From an uncultured Pontibacter sp. (GTDB taxonomy: Bacteria; Bacteroidota; Bacteroidia; Cytophagales; Hymenobacteraceae): a DNA stretch of 64,000 nucleotides. The position numbers were made by a program, and so were the translations under genes. Positions 52,519 through 61,119 of this stretch are shown in pieces; the first letter of the stretch is position 1; each line of letters opens with the position of its first letter. Below the pieces are notes generated by a model, which ran no database searches, was not told the DNA's origin, and was given only the letters and a program-made list of their open reading frames with translations. The stretch is taken from contig NZ_CANLMZ010000006.1 in assembly GCF_947492645.1 (NCBI RefSeq), forward strand, positions 1 to 64,000, given 5' to 3'.

Positions 52519-54726
52519 TTAAGCGGGTACCATTGTTTTTTCTTCGCGGTCCCAATGGCGGTGCTTTTTAATGGCAGTCATAAACATCTCGGCAAATTCT
52601 TCGGCATCGGCATCGTTTCCGGCTGTAATAACGCCCTTGTCGTCTTTTATTGTACCAGAGGTTTTATCAGCATAAGATACACCTACTACACCAGATTTCT
52701 CGAGTAATTTGATGCCGTGGCCCGACGTGGCAATTGTTTTGCAATGCTTGAAGGCTTCATTAACGAAATGCAGCGCATCTCCTTCTTTCATTAAGGCTTC
52801 GATACTCTTTTCGCCATCAGGTATGTAAATGGCATCGTACATGATGGAGCCGGTAGTTACGTGGTTCTTGTCTACTTTTACCTCGGTGCCATTGCTTGCC
52901 TTGCGCATGCCCAAAAACTTCGATATGATCTTAACATGTGCGCCGGCATTCTCCAGGGCCTGCTTTACTTGCGTTAGCTCGTTGCAGTCAAAACCATCTT
53001 CTATCAAAACTGCTACCTTTCTCGATTTTACAGACTCAATCTTGTTGCGTTCCATACTTACCGAAGGCGATTCTTTAACGGATTTGCCCTGCTTCATTTT
53101 GCCTGAGACAGCGTCCTTTTCATAATTGCCGGTAGACTCCTGTTCAAAATTAGCGGGCACATCCACTCCGATAGCCTCCGCCACTCTGTTTGCCAGCTCA
53201 GATGATATTTTAGAGAAGTGGCCAAGCATGCGCTTACGTATTTCCTCCGACTCTACCTTGCCCAGCTCAAAATGCGCCGCATCTACGATGTGCTTTTTCT
53301 CTACGGCCGTCATGGAATTCCAGAACATGGTGGCCTGGCTGTAATGGTCGTTAAAGCTTTCGCTGCGGGCCCGTATTTTATGGCCATCCACTTTCTCCAT
53401 GTAGTGCACAAAAGCACCCTGGTTTTCCGGGGCCATCATCGGGCAACCGCCACCAATGGAGTTTGGCCAGTAGTTTGCCTTGCCTTTGTTGATGGTTTGC
53501 TTCATAAAGCCGGCACCGTGGTGGTTGTGTACCGGCGTTACAGGGCGGTTGATGGGCACCTCTGTAAAGTTGGAGCTGTTAAAGCGGTTCAGTTGTGTAT
53601 CAAGGTAAGAGAAGAGGCGGCCCTGCAATAACGGATCGTTTGTAACATCGATGCCCGGCACCAGGTTGCCCGGGTGAAAAGCTACCTGCTCAGTTTCAGC
53701 AAAAAAGTTATCAGGGTTACGGTTCAGTACCATTTTACCTATTGGGCGTAGCGGCACCAGTTCTTCAGGTATGATCTTGGTGGCATCCAGCAGGTCAAAA
53801 TCAAACTTAAACTCGTCTTCTTCTTCCACTATCTGCACGCTTAGCTCAAACTCAGGGTAATCGCCCATGTCTATAGCGTCCCAAAGGTCGCGGCGCAGCC
53901 AATCGGGGTCTTTTCCGGCTAGCTTCTGGGCCTCATCCCAAACCAGCGAGTGCGCACCTAATGACGAACGCCAATGGAACTTCACAAAACGAGATTTACC
54001 GGCCTCATTTATAAACCGGAATGTATGCACGCCAAAGCCATCCATCATCCGGAAACTGCGGGGTATCGCTCTGTCAGAAAGCACCCACATAATCATATGG
54101 TTAACTTCAGGCATCAGAGAGGCAAAATCCCAGAAAGTATCGTGTGCGGCAGAGGCCTGTGGCATTTCGTTGTCAGCCTCCGGTTTAATAGAGTGCACCA
54201 GGTCCGGAAACTTTATACCATCCTGAATAAAGAATACCGGCATGTTGTTGCCTACCAGATCGTAATTGCCTTCCGAAGTATAAAATTTAGTTGCAAAGCC
54301 CCGCACGTCGCGTACTGTATCAGCAGAGCCTCTGGAACCTACAACAGTAGAGAAACGCACAAATACAGGTGTACGGGTATTAGGGTCTGTCAGAAACTGC
54401 GCCTTAGTGTATTCCTTCATCGAGTCGTCGTAGGGTTGGAAGTACCCATGTGCACCTGAACCCCTGGCATGCACCACCCGCTCAGGAATTGACTCGTGGT
54501 CAAGGTGCGTCATCTTTTCACGGAAGTGGAAATCCTCCATGATGGTTGGCCCTCTTGATCCTATTTTAAGCGAGTCGTCGGTGTGGTTAATGCGGAGCCC
54601 CTGATCAGTAGTCATGTACTGGTCTTTTACGTCTTCCCGGAAAGATTCTAACTGGCGGTTTTTGCTATCCTGGTCAACATTAAAAGATTTACCTTGTTCT
54701 TTTTCCTGGTCTTTATTTTGTTCCAT
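52519..54726 (-). CDS. katE: Large-subunit heme catalase with DJ-1-like C-terminal domain (HPII type)
   Basis: The 735-residue clade II catalase. The distal His86 is in RVVHARGSG, the Asn region is [16 protein letters not shown], and the heme-coordinating Tyr is in [10 protein letters not shown] near residue 367. A C-terminal flavodoxin/DJ-1-like domain (about residues 575-720, [11 protein letters not shown]) is typical of HPII. It degrades hydrogen peroxide in the cytosol. A second catalase, the manganese enzyme at 8392-9267, lies in the same window. It is monocistronic. Confidence 0.95.
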   Translation of the reverse strand: MEQNKDQEKEQGKSFNVDQDSKNRQLESFREDVKDQYMTTDQGLRINHTDDSLKIGSRGPTIMEDFHFREKMTHLDHESIPERVVHARGSGAHGYFQPYDDSMKEYTKAQFLTDPNTRTPVFVRFSTVVGSRGSADTVRDVRGFATKFYTSEGNYDLVGNNMPVFFIQDGIKFPDLVHSIKPEADNEMPQASAAHDTFWDFASLMPEVNHMIMWVLSDRAIPRSFRMMDGFGVHTFRFINEAGKSRFVKFHWRSSLGAHSLVWDEAQKLAGKDPDWLRRDLWDAIDMGDYPEFELSVQIVEEEDEFKFDFDLLDATKIIPEELVPLRPIGKMVLNRNPDNFFAETEQVAFHPGNLVPGIDVTNDPLLQGRLFSYLDTQLNRFNSSNFTEVPINRPVTPVHNHHGAGFMKQTINKGKANYWPNSIGGGCPMMAPENQGAFVHYMEKVDGHKIRARSESFNDHYSQATMFWNSMTAVEKKHIVDAAHFELGKVESEEIRKRMLGHFSKISSELANRVAEAIGVDVPANFEQESTGNYEKDAVSGKMKQGKSVKESPSVSMERNKIESVKSRKVAVLIEDGFDCNELTQVKQALENAGAHVKIISKFLGMRKASNGTEVKVDKNHVTTGSIMYDAIYIPDGEKSIEALMKEGDALHFVNEAFKHCKTIATSGHGIKLLEKSGVVGVSYADKTSGTIKDDKGVITAGNDADAEEFAEMFMTAIKKHRHWDREEKTMVPA

Positions 54727-55173
54727 TATTTATGGGTTTGGAGTATAGTGAAATACTGGTTAAGCACATAGCTGATGTAGTGCAGGTTTTGACGTAAACA
54801 GCAAGCACGCCGTTACGGAATAGTATAGGTGGCACAGGCTATTTTGCTAAGAATCTGTACGGATCGAGAAAGTATATTGTTGAATTATTCTTTTGGGATA
54901 CTACATTAAAATAAGATTAAAATTGCCTTAAATTAATGCATGTACAGCGCCGGAAGCACGAACTAAAGTGAGGATAAAGTATAAGCAGAGCCCATGAAAC
55001 TAGTATAACAGGCTTTTTGGGGATGTGTTGCGTACAAAGCTGTTGTTGCGCTGCAGCGGCAGAGGATAAAAGAAAGTTGTACTTAAAGAATACAACCGCT
55101 TTGCTCTTTATAACGATTTAAAGGCAGCTTAATAAGTAGTAAATCGGTAAGAGAATCAATAGAGGATGCGTTT
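54727..55173. other. 447-base gap upstream of katE
   Basis: No gene or clear promoter pair was recognised in this AT-rich stretch, which must carry the katE promoter and the 3' end of the 2H phosphoesterase transcript. It holds two AAGTATA words (54870 and 54977 region) and no strong hairpin. Confidence 0.4.
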
Positions 55174-55725
55174 TTAGCTGATCAGCTCTCTTCTGCCAAA
55201 CCTGAACTCATCTTCTTTTAGATAATACTCACCGCTTTTCTGAAGTATAATCAGGTTGTCTATCGTGATCTCCCAGTCGAAGTTATACTCGCACAGGTAA
55301 CTGAGCAAGGGGCCAAGCACATCGGGGCTGGTATCTCCTAAGGCCAAGGTAATGTGTGGCAACCACCTGTTTGTATGGTAGTAGATGCCCATTTCAGAGC
55401 TCATCTCAGAAATATCAGAGTGCAGGCGCTCGTGCAGGCGGTTTAAGGGGGGCGTTCGAAGCACAGGGATGTACACTACCGGGTTTTCTCCAGGAAAAAT
55501 ACCCAGGCCTGTTGTGCGTATGGTAAACTTCTCTGTTTCGTAACAGGTCATCTCCAGGTACTGCTTTAGCTCGTCGGCGTCTACTACTTCGGCAGTAAGG
55601 ATAGTGAGATGAGGGTAAGGCGTTAGCTTAACACCATTAAGCCCGAATTTCTTTTCGAGATACTCTGTAAGCTCATTAACACGATCAGAGGTTTTTTTGT
55701 CTAAAAGCGAAGCAATTGCGATCAT
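55174..55725 (-). CDS. 2H phosphoesterase / 2'-5' RNA ligase-like protein
   Basis: A 183-residue protein of the 2H phosphoesterase superfamily. The two HxT motifs are HLTILT (about residue 44) and HITLAL (about residue 123), which form the active site. Relatives act as RNA ligases, tRNA cyclic phosphodiesterases or cyclic-nucleotide enzymes. The substrate here is unknown. It is monocistronic. Confidence 0.85.
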   Translation of the reverse strand: MIAIASLLDKKTSDRVNELTEYLEKKFGLNGVKLTPYPHLTILTAEVVDADELKQYLEMTCYETEKFTIRTTGLGIFPGENPVVYIPVLRTPPLNRLHERLHSDISEMSSEMGIYYHTNRWLPHITLALGDTSPDVLGPLLSYLCEYNFDWEITIDNLIILQKSGEYYLKEDEFRFGRRELIS

Positions 55726-56024
55726 AAGGTAAAGCTTTTAGTACTTATGGCTAACAGTAGAAAAACGATTAGCAAAGTTAAATGTTTGAATCAATAAGTG
55801 ATAATATCTAGCCGCGAATAATTAGAAGTGCTTATACTACGTGCAGTTTATAAGGTTGTGTAGTGCTGGGATTAAGCCTGGGAGCATAACCTTGGCGGTT
55901 TGCAAGTTGTTGCCTGGCAGTATCTTCCGGGTTTATGTCTCAAAGCTAAATTTTTTAGAGGAAACGCCAGCTGATGCACTTGCATGGTTTTATTTGTACT
56001 GCACTAATTCTAAACGGCCTGTGT
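55726..56024. other. Gap before the ABC-F gene
   Basis: With the promoter at 56025-56055 this forms a gap of 354 bases between the divergent 2H phosphoesterase and ABC-F genes. A plus-strand frame at 55841-56083 was considered and rejected. Nothing else was recognised. Confidence 0.4.
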
Positions 56025-56055
56025 TTTATCTGGCATGCAAAAATAAGTACCTTTG
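56025..56055 (+). promoter_or_regulatory. Promoter of the ABC-F gene
   Basis: TTTA (56025-56028) and TACCTTTG (56048-56055) are spaced by 19 bases. The -7 box is perfect; the -33 box has one mismatch. Transcription should begin near 56062, giving a very short leader before the ATG at 56080. Confidence 0.6.
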
Positions 56056-56079
56056 CACTTTACACTATTGCCCTAGCAC

Positions 56080-58011
56080 ATGATCTCTATTAATAACCTT
56101 AGCTTCCATTTTGGCAGCCGCCCCATGTATGAGGATGCCAACCTGCATATAAAGCCCAAAGATAAAATCGGTTTAATTGGCCTTAACGGTACAGGCAAAT
56201 CTACGCTGCTGCGCATTATAGTAGGAGAGTATAAACCCGATGGCGGAAGCATACAGATGAGCAAGGAAACAACCATCGGTTTCCTGAACCAGGACCTGCT
56301 AAGCTACGAAACGCACGAAAGTATACTTTTAGTGGCAATGCAGGCTTTTGAGGAAGCCCTTAGCCTGCAAAAGGAGATTGATAAGGTGTTGGTGGAGTTT
56401 GAGAATAATTTCCATGATAACCTGGTAGATAAACTGGCCGGCTTGCAAGAGCGTTTTGAGGCGCTGGGCGGCTACACCATGCAGGCCGAAGCCGAAGCCA
56501 TTCTGGAAGGGCTTGGCTTTACCACCGAAGAACTGCAGCAGCCGCTGGCTTCGTTTTCCGGGGGCTGGCGCATGCGCGTAATGCTGGCTAAAATACTTTT
56601 GCAGAAGCCGTCTTTGCTGTTGCTCGATGAGCCTACCAACCACCTGGACTTACCTTCCATTAAATGGCTGGAAACCTACTTAGAGCGTTTTGAAGGTGCT
56701 GTGGTCATTGTATCGCACGACCGCGAGTTCCTGGATAAAACCACCAACACAACCGTGGAGGTATCTAACAGCAAACTGAATGTATACGCAGGCAGCTACA
56801 GCTACTATGTAGAGGAAAAAGCGATGCGCAACGAGATACAGAAAGGCGCTTACGAAAACCAGCAGGCCCACATACGCCAGACAGAGCGTTTTATTGAGCG
56901 ATTTAAAGCCAAGGCAACCAAAGCAAAGCAGGCACAAAGCCGCATGAAGCAGCTGGAGCGCCTGGAGCGCATCGAGGAGGTTGCGCCTGATGCCGCTAAA
57001 GTGAATTTCAGCTTTAAGTTTAATGTGCAGCCGGGCCGCCATGTTCTGCGCCTGGAGCAAATGAGCAAAGCTTACGGTGATAAAGTTATCTTCAAGGATA
57101 CGAATGTGCACGTGGAGCGCGGCGATAAAATTGCGCTGATTGGCGGTAACGGTAAAGGTAAATCTACGCTGTTGCGCATCATTGCTGGTACAGAACCCAT
57201 CAAAGGCAAACGCGAGCTCGGCCATAACGTAATCATGTCTTTTTACGCGCAGCACCAGCTGGAGTCGCTTTCCGTTGAGAACGAAATGCTGCAGGAGTTG
57301 CAGCAAGCGGGTTCAGGTAAAACGGAGATGGAATTGCGCACGCTGCTTGGCTCTTTCCTGTTTACCGGCGACCAGGTGTTTAAAAAGATCAAGGTACTTT
57401 CGGGAGGAGAGAAATCAAGAGTGGCGCTGGCCAAAACCCTGATCTCGGAAGCTAATTTCTTGATGCTGGATGAGCCTACCAACCACCTCGACATGCAATC
57501 GGTTAACATCCTGATTCAGGCGCTGGAGCAGTACGAGGGTACGTTTATCATTATTTCGCACGACAGGTATTTTGTAGAGAATGTGGCTACCAAAATCTGG
57601 TACATTGAAGATTACCAGTTGAAAGAATATCCGGGGACATACCATGAGTATGAAACCTTCCAGGAGAAGCGCGATAAAGAGGCTAAAAAACAGGTGGCTG
57701 AGACGCCGGAAGCAAAGCAAGTACAGCAAAAGCAGCCACGCGAAAAAAGCGAATACAACCAGTTAAATAACCAACTAAAGCAGGTAAACAGGCAACTAAG
57801 CGATGTAGAGAAACAGGTGCAGCAGCTGGAGGAAAAACTTGCCGCGCACGAAAGCGAGTTAGCAGATCCTAAAGTATACAGCGATGTGGAGCTGCTGCAG
57901 CAAGTAACCGCTAAGTTTGAGAAAGTTAAAAAAGAGCTTGATGTTGCGCAGGAGAAATGGGAAGAGCTAATGCTGGAGGTAGAGGACCTGGAAGCGAAGC
58001 TGGCGGAGTAA
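56080..58011 (+). CDS. ABC-F family ATPase
   Basis: The 643-residue soluble protein has two ABC domains and no membrane part. The first has GLNGTGKSTL (about residue 35), FSGGWRMR and LLLLDEPTNHLD. The second has GGNGKGKSTL (about residue 354), LSGGEKSRV and FLMLDEPTNHLD. The linker helices between them are charged, and a C-terminal coiled coil (about residues 550-643) is present as in Uup/YdiF-type proteins. ABC-F proteins act on the ribosome in translation rescue or antibiotic protection. Which applies cannot be told. Confidence 0.93.
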   Translation: MISINNLSFHFGSRPMYEDANLHIKPKDKIGLIGLNGTGKSTLLRIIVGEYKPDGGSIQMSKETTIGFLNQDLLSYETHESILLVAMQAFEEALSLQKEIDKVLVEFENNFHDNLVDKLAGLQERFEALGGYTMQAEAEAILEGLGFTTEELQQPLASFSGGWRMRVMLAKILLQKPSLLLLDEPTNHLDLPSIKWLETYLERFEGAVVIVSHDREFLDKTTNTTVEVSNSKLNVYAGSYSYYVEEKAMRNEIQKGAYENQQAHIRQTERFIERFKAKATKAKQAQSRMKQLERLERIEEVAPDAAKVNFSFKFNVQPGRHVLRLEQMSKAYGDKVIFKDTNVHVERGDKIALIGGNGKGKSTLLRIIAGTEPIKGKRELGHNVIMSFYAQHQLESLSVENEMLQELQQAGSGKTEMELRTLLGSFLFTGDQVFKKIKVLSGGEKSRVALAKTLISEANFLMLDEPTNHLDMQSVNILIQALEQYEGTFIIISHDRYFVENVATKIWYIEDYQLKEYPGTYHEYETFQEKRDKEAKKQVAETPEAKQVQQKQPREKSEYNQLNNQLKQVNRQLSDVEKQVQQLEEKLAAHESELADPKVYSDVELLQQVTAKFEKVKKELDVAQEKWEELMLEVEDLEAKLAE

Positions 58012-58026
58012 TTTAAGCTGAAGTAT

Positions 58027-58070
58027 AAACCAAAAGAGCACCTGGCGTAAGGCAGGTGCTCTTTTGGTTT
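58027..58070. terminator. Convergent terminator after the ABC-F gene
   Basis: A perfect 18-bp stem (58027-58044 with 58053-58070) with an 8-base loop; the core is AAAAGAGCACCTG. An AAGTATAAA word begins the stem. It separates convergent genes. Confidence 0.9.
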
Positions 58071-58102
58071 GGGCTAGATTTTAATGTATTAATACCGGCA
58101 GA

Positions 58103-58855
58103 TTATTCATGTTCCTGTTTTCTTAGGTCCAAAGTATAAAACAGCCACACAACAGCATTATGGTTGCTGGTATACCTGTTTGGTACTGTAGCCGACTGTA
58201 CAAAACGGTGCATGTAGCCGGTTTGCAGGCGCAAGTCCTTGTGCTGTAGCCCCAGCATCAGGCTAAGGCGGTTCTGGTCGAAGGTGTTGTGCGTAACATA
58301 CTTTCCGAAGTTAAGCAGCACCTCATCGCTTAACACGATGTAGGGGAGCACTTGGCCAGTTTGTAAGCTGGGCAGGTTTAACCGTAGTGTTTCCTGCAGC
58401 CTTATCCTTTGGGTAAGGTCATACTTTGGCTGTAGTTCGGCTGCCACTACCCGTTGCCTGAAGCGGAGGTCGTAGCGTACTCTGGTGCCTAGGCTGATGT
58501 CACGGCCAATCTTACCCGGAACGGCCACCTGCATCCAGGGCCTGCGCTCATTTCTTTTTAAAGCATCGTCTTTAGCCCCCGGTACAGTTAACCATACCCG
58601 AGCATAACCCGCTGTTACATCCACTCCGTAAGGCAGGTGCTGCGTTAAACCGGCCCTTATAACTACAAATGATTTGCCTATATGGTGCAAGTCTGTAAAT
58701 ATCGAGTTTCGCTGTGTCAGGCGTGTGTTCAGCAATATTCCTTTCCAGGCTGCAAACTCATCAACTACATCTTTTTGCTGCGCATGGGCGGTATGCCATG
58801 GGTTTATACACCAGAGCAGTAACATAAACCATAAGCATCTTAGCTTTACCACCAT
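58103..58855 (-). CDS. DUF2490 outer membrane protein
   Basis: A 250-residue protein with a signal peptide (residues 1-25, TAHAQ) and repeated amphipathic strands ending with FYTLDL, as in the DUF2490 family of outer membrane barrels. The WKGILLNTRL start and YARVWLTVPG, DISLGTRVRYDLR and LSLMLGLQHK strands fit. The function is not known. A GH13 glucosidase lies upstream on the same strand, but 39 bases apart, so co-transcription is possible. Confidence 0.8.
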   Translation of the reverse strand: MVVKLRCLWFMLLLWCINPWHTAHAQQKDVVDEFAAWKGILLNTRLTQRNSIFTDLHHIGKSFVVIRAGLTQHLPYGVDVTAGYARVWLTVPGAKDDALKRNERRPWMQVAVPGKIGRDISLGTRVRYDLRFRQRVVAAELQPKYDLTQRIRLQETLRLNLPSLQTGQVLPYIVLSDEVLLNFGKYVTHNTFDQNRLSLMLGLQHKDLRLQTGYMHRFVQSATVPNRYTSNHNAVVWLFYTLDLRKQEHE

Positions 58856-58894
58856 CGCCTAAAGTAAATTTTAAGCTATAACCTGTACCAGCAT

Positions 58895-60496
58895 CTAACT
58901 AAGCACTACCACAATACCCTCATCACCTGATAAGCTGATGTTGCCATCCACTTTGCTGTTTTCCCTTTCGGAGGCCGTTCCTAAAACGATGGTACCCTTG
59001 TAGCGTTCGTGTTGCGGCCTGAACATGCATGGCTTATGGCTTAGGTTTAGCACTATTAAAATGCGTTTACTGTCGTGCTGCCTGATGTACGCCAGGAGCG
59101 GTGACTTTGCCTGAACAGGTATGTAATCCCCAATATGCAGCGCCGGTTCGGCCTGCCTCAGCCTGATTAACCTGCGGTAGTACTGTAGCATCGATTCTTC
59201 CTCAGCCTGCTGCTTTTTAACGTTTAATCTGCGATAAGATTCGGCAACTCTAAGCCAGGGCTTTCCTGTTGTAAAGCCGGCATTTTCAGAGTCGCTCCAT
59301 TGCATAGGGGTACGGGCAGGGTCGCGGCTGAGGTCTTTATCGGGCATGTTCAGCCCCTGCGGGTCCTGTACTTCCTCTGGCGGAACAGGTACGTCGCGCA
59401 TGCCCAGTTCATCGCCATAGTACATGGTAGGCGTACCGCGCAACGTTAGCAGCAGCATACCGGCTGTTTTTGCCTGGGAGGTACCTACACGGCTTGTTAT
59501 GCGGGGTTGGTCGTGGTTGCCGATTACCCAGTTTGGCCAGCCCCCTACAGGTAAAGCGCCTTCATATTCATCAATTTTTGATTTAATAGTCTCAGCGTTC
59601 CAGTCTATGTTGATCAGCATAAAGTTAAAAGGCAGGTGCGTACCCTTGTTGTCGTGGCCATAGTAGGTGACCAACCGGTGTATGGGCAGGTAAATTTCGC
59701 CTATCAGCACCCGTTTTTTGTATTCGTCCGTTACTTTACGCATTTTCTCCACCAGGTCGTGCACCTCTGGCTGGTCTGTGGAGTAGGCAGGTATAAGCTG
59801 TTCGTATGTGGCCTCGTGTTGCTTGTAGTTCGGGTTTGGAGGATTGTCTCTTAGTTCGTCATCTTTAACCATGTGCCACATCACATCCACTCTAAAGCCA
59901 TCAACCCCTTTATCCAGCCAAAAGCGCATTACGTCAAACATTGCCTGCTGCACTTCCGGGTTTCGCCAGTTAAGGTCGGGCTGCTCTTTCAGGAAAGCGT
60001 GGTAATAGTATTGCTGTGTTTGCTCGTCCCATTCCCAGCCGCTGCCCCCAAATACCGATAGCCAGTTGTTTGGTTCGCTACCATCTTCTTTTGCGTCTTT
60101 CCAGATGTACCAATCGCGCTTTGGGCTGTCTTTTGATGATTTAGACTCCAGGAACCACGGATGTTGATCGGAAGTATGGTTTGGTACCAGGTCAAGTATA
60201 AGTTTCAGGTCCCGCATATGCACTTCGGCTAATAGCGCATCAAAATCATCCATTGTTCCAAATAAAGGGTGTATGCCACAGTAGTCGGAAATATCGTAGC
60301 CAAAGTCTGCCATAGGCGAGGGGTAAATCGGCGAGACCCAAATGGCAGAAACACCTAGCCATTGCAGGTAATCCAGCCTGCTGATAATACCCTTCAAGTC
60401 GCCAACGCCGTCGCCGTCGCTATCCTGGAAAGAGCGGGGGTAGATCTGATAGATAATTCCGGACTGCCACCAGAGAAATTGCTGTTGTTGCGCCAT
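58895..60496 (-). CDS. GH13 alpha-glucosidase (oligo-1,6-glucosidase type)
   Basis: The 533-residue cytosolic enzyme belongs to glycoside hydrolase family 13. Region I is DLVPNHTSD, the nucleophile Asp is in GFRVDVMWHM (about residue 199), the acid/base Glu is in LIGEIYLP, and the transition-state Asp is in VIGNHDQPR. The start IYPRSFQDSDGDGVGDL is typical of alpha-1,4- or alpha-1,6-glucosidases. It hydrolyses maltose or isomaltose-type sugars. No signal peptide is visible. Confidence 0.92.
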   Translation of the reverse strand: MAQQQQFLWWQSGIIYQIYPRSFQDSDGDGVGDLKGIISRLDYLQWLGVSAIWVSPIYPSPMADFGYDISDYCGIHPLFGTMDDFDALLAEVHMRDLKLILDLVPNHTSDQHPWFLESKSSKDSPKRDWYIWKDAKEDGSEPNNWLSVFGGSGWEWDEQTQQYYYHAFLKEQPDLNWRNPEVQQAMFDVMRFWLDKGVDGFRVDVMWHMVKDDELRDNPPNPNYKQHEATYEQLIPAYSTDQPEVHDLVEKMRKVTDEYKKRVLIGEIYLPIHRLVTYYGHDNKGTHLPFNFMLINIDWNAETIKSKIDEYEGALPVGGWPNWVIGNHDQPRITSRVGTSQAKTAGMLLLTLRGTPTMYYGDELGMRDVPVPPEEVQDPQGLNMPDKDLSRDPARTPMQWSDSENAGFTTGKPWLRVAESYRRLNVKKQQAEEESMLQYYRRLIRLRQAEPALHIGDYIPVQAKSPLLAYIRQHDSKRILIVLNLSHKPCMFRPQHERYKGTIVLGTASERENSKVDGNISLSGDEGIVVVLS

Positions 60497-60673
60497 AGTA
60501 ATCTTTAGTTTCTTATTTACTAGTAGCTCTGTATGTACGATAGCATGGTTTAGAGGATTTAATTCCGTGCAATTACTGCCCCCGCTGTGCCCAAAAGCAC
60601 TTGCTGCAACTGCGGCGCATTAGGATAGGAGTGATCGGGGTTGTTGTACTTAAATTATTTTTAATATACAGTT
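60497..60673. other. Upstream region of the glucosidase gene
   Basis: The stretch between the divergent glucosidase and small lipoprotein genes. No -7/-33 pair for the glucosidase was recognised. With the leader of the lipoprotein gene the gap reaches 371 bases. Confidence 0.35.
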
Positions 60674-60704
60674 GTTGTTATATATATTAACTTTTATATA
60701 TTTG
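60674..60704 (+). promoter_or_regulatory. Consensus promoter of the small lipoprotein gene
   Basis: GTTG (60674-60677) and TATATTTG (60697-60704) are separated by exactly 19 bases; the -7 box is perfect and the -33 core TTG is present. The DNA around it is very AT rich. Transcription should start near 60711, leaving an untranslated leader of about 155 bases before the ATG at 60868. Confidence 0.65.
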
Positions 60705-60867
60705 TACCTTCTTGTAAAAAGGCAGTTTATTACTTGTAAATTTTTATTATAGACGCGGCATAGTATCTAAGTTATACTTTATACAGGCTGCGTTATAGCA
60801 AAGGGAACAAGTACAGGGCAAGCTATATTAGGCAGGAAATTAAATAGTACAAACCAACCAAGCACAT

Positions 60868-61029
60868 ATGAAATCAACGCTACTCAAACTTTTTTCGGTT
60901 GTAATTATTGCAACAGCCACGTTTTCCTGCCAGAGGCAAACTTCTTGCCCTGCCTATAGCAAGATTGTGAGCAACCCTATGCATAAAAAGACTTTCCTGT
61001 CGGATTCTGCACCAAAAGGACGCTACTAA
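60868..61029 (+). CDS. Small lipoprotein of 53 residues
   Basis: This short gene is too short for usual length cut-offs. It begins MKSTLLKLFSVVIIATATFSC, a signal with lipobox TFSC and Cys21. The 32 mature residues include CPAYSKI and end APKGRY. Similar tiny lipoproteins with a CPAY motif are common in Bacteroidota, and their function is unknown. It has its own consensus promoter (60674-60704), a long leader, and a hairpin over the stop codon. It lies between the divergent glucosidase and the convergent permease gene. Confidence 0.7.
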   Translation: MKSTLLKLFSVVIIATATFSCQRQTSCPAYSKIVSNPMHKKTFLSDSAPKGRY

Positions 61030-61049
61030 GAGAAGGGGATATCTCTTAG
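61026..61049 (+). repeat. Hairpin over the stop of the small lipoprotein gene
   Basis: CTAAGAGA (61026-61033) and TCTCTTAG (61042-61049) form an 8-bp stem with an 8-base loop, overlapping the stop codon. It may help end or stabilise the short transcript. Confidence 0.4.
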
Positions 61050-61059
61050 GTAGTATGAT

Positions 61060-61100
61060 GCACACAAAAGCCACCCTAAGCAGGGGTGGCTTTTGTGTGC
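61060..61100. terminator. Convergent terminator
   Basis: A perfect 17-bp stem (61060-61076 with 61084-61100), GCACACAAAAGCCACCC and its complement, with a 7-base loop. It lies between the convergent small lipoprotein and permease genes and serves both. Confidence 0.9.
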
Positions 61101-61119
61101 AAGAAGCAATGTATACTTT

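Noticed and set aside
55841..56083. 80-codon plus-strand frame before the ABC-F gene
   Set aside because: It overlaps the predicted ABC-F promoter and start codon, and its translation shows no domain or signal.
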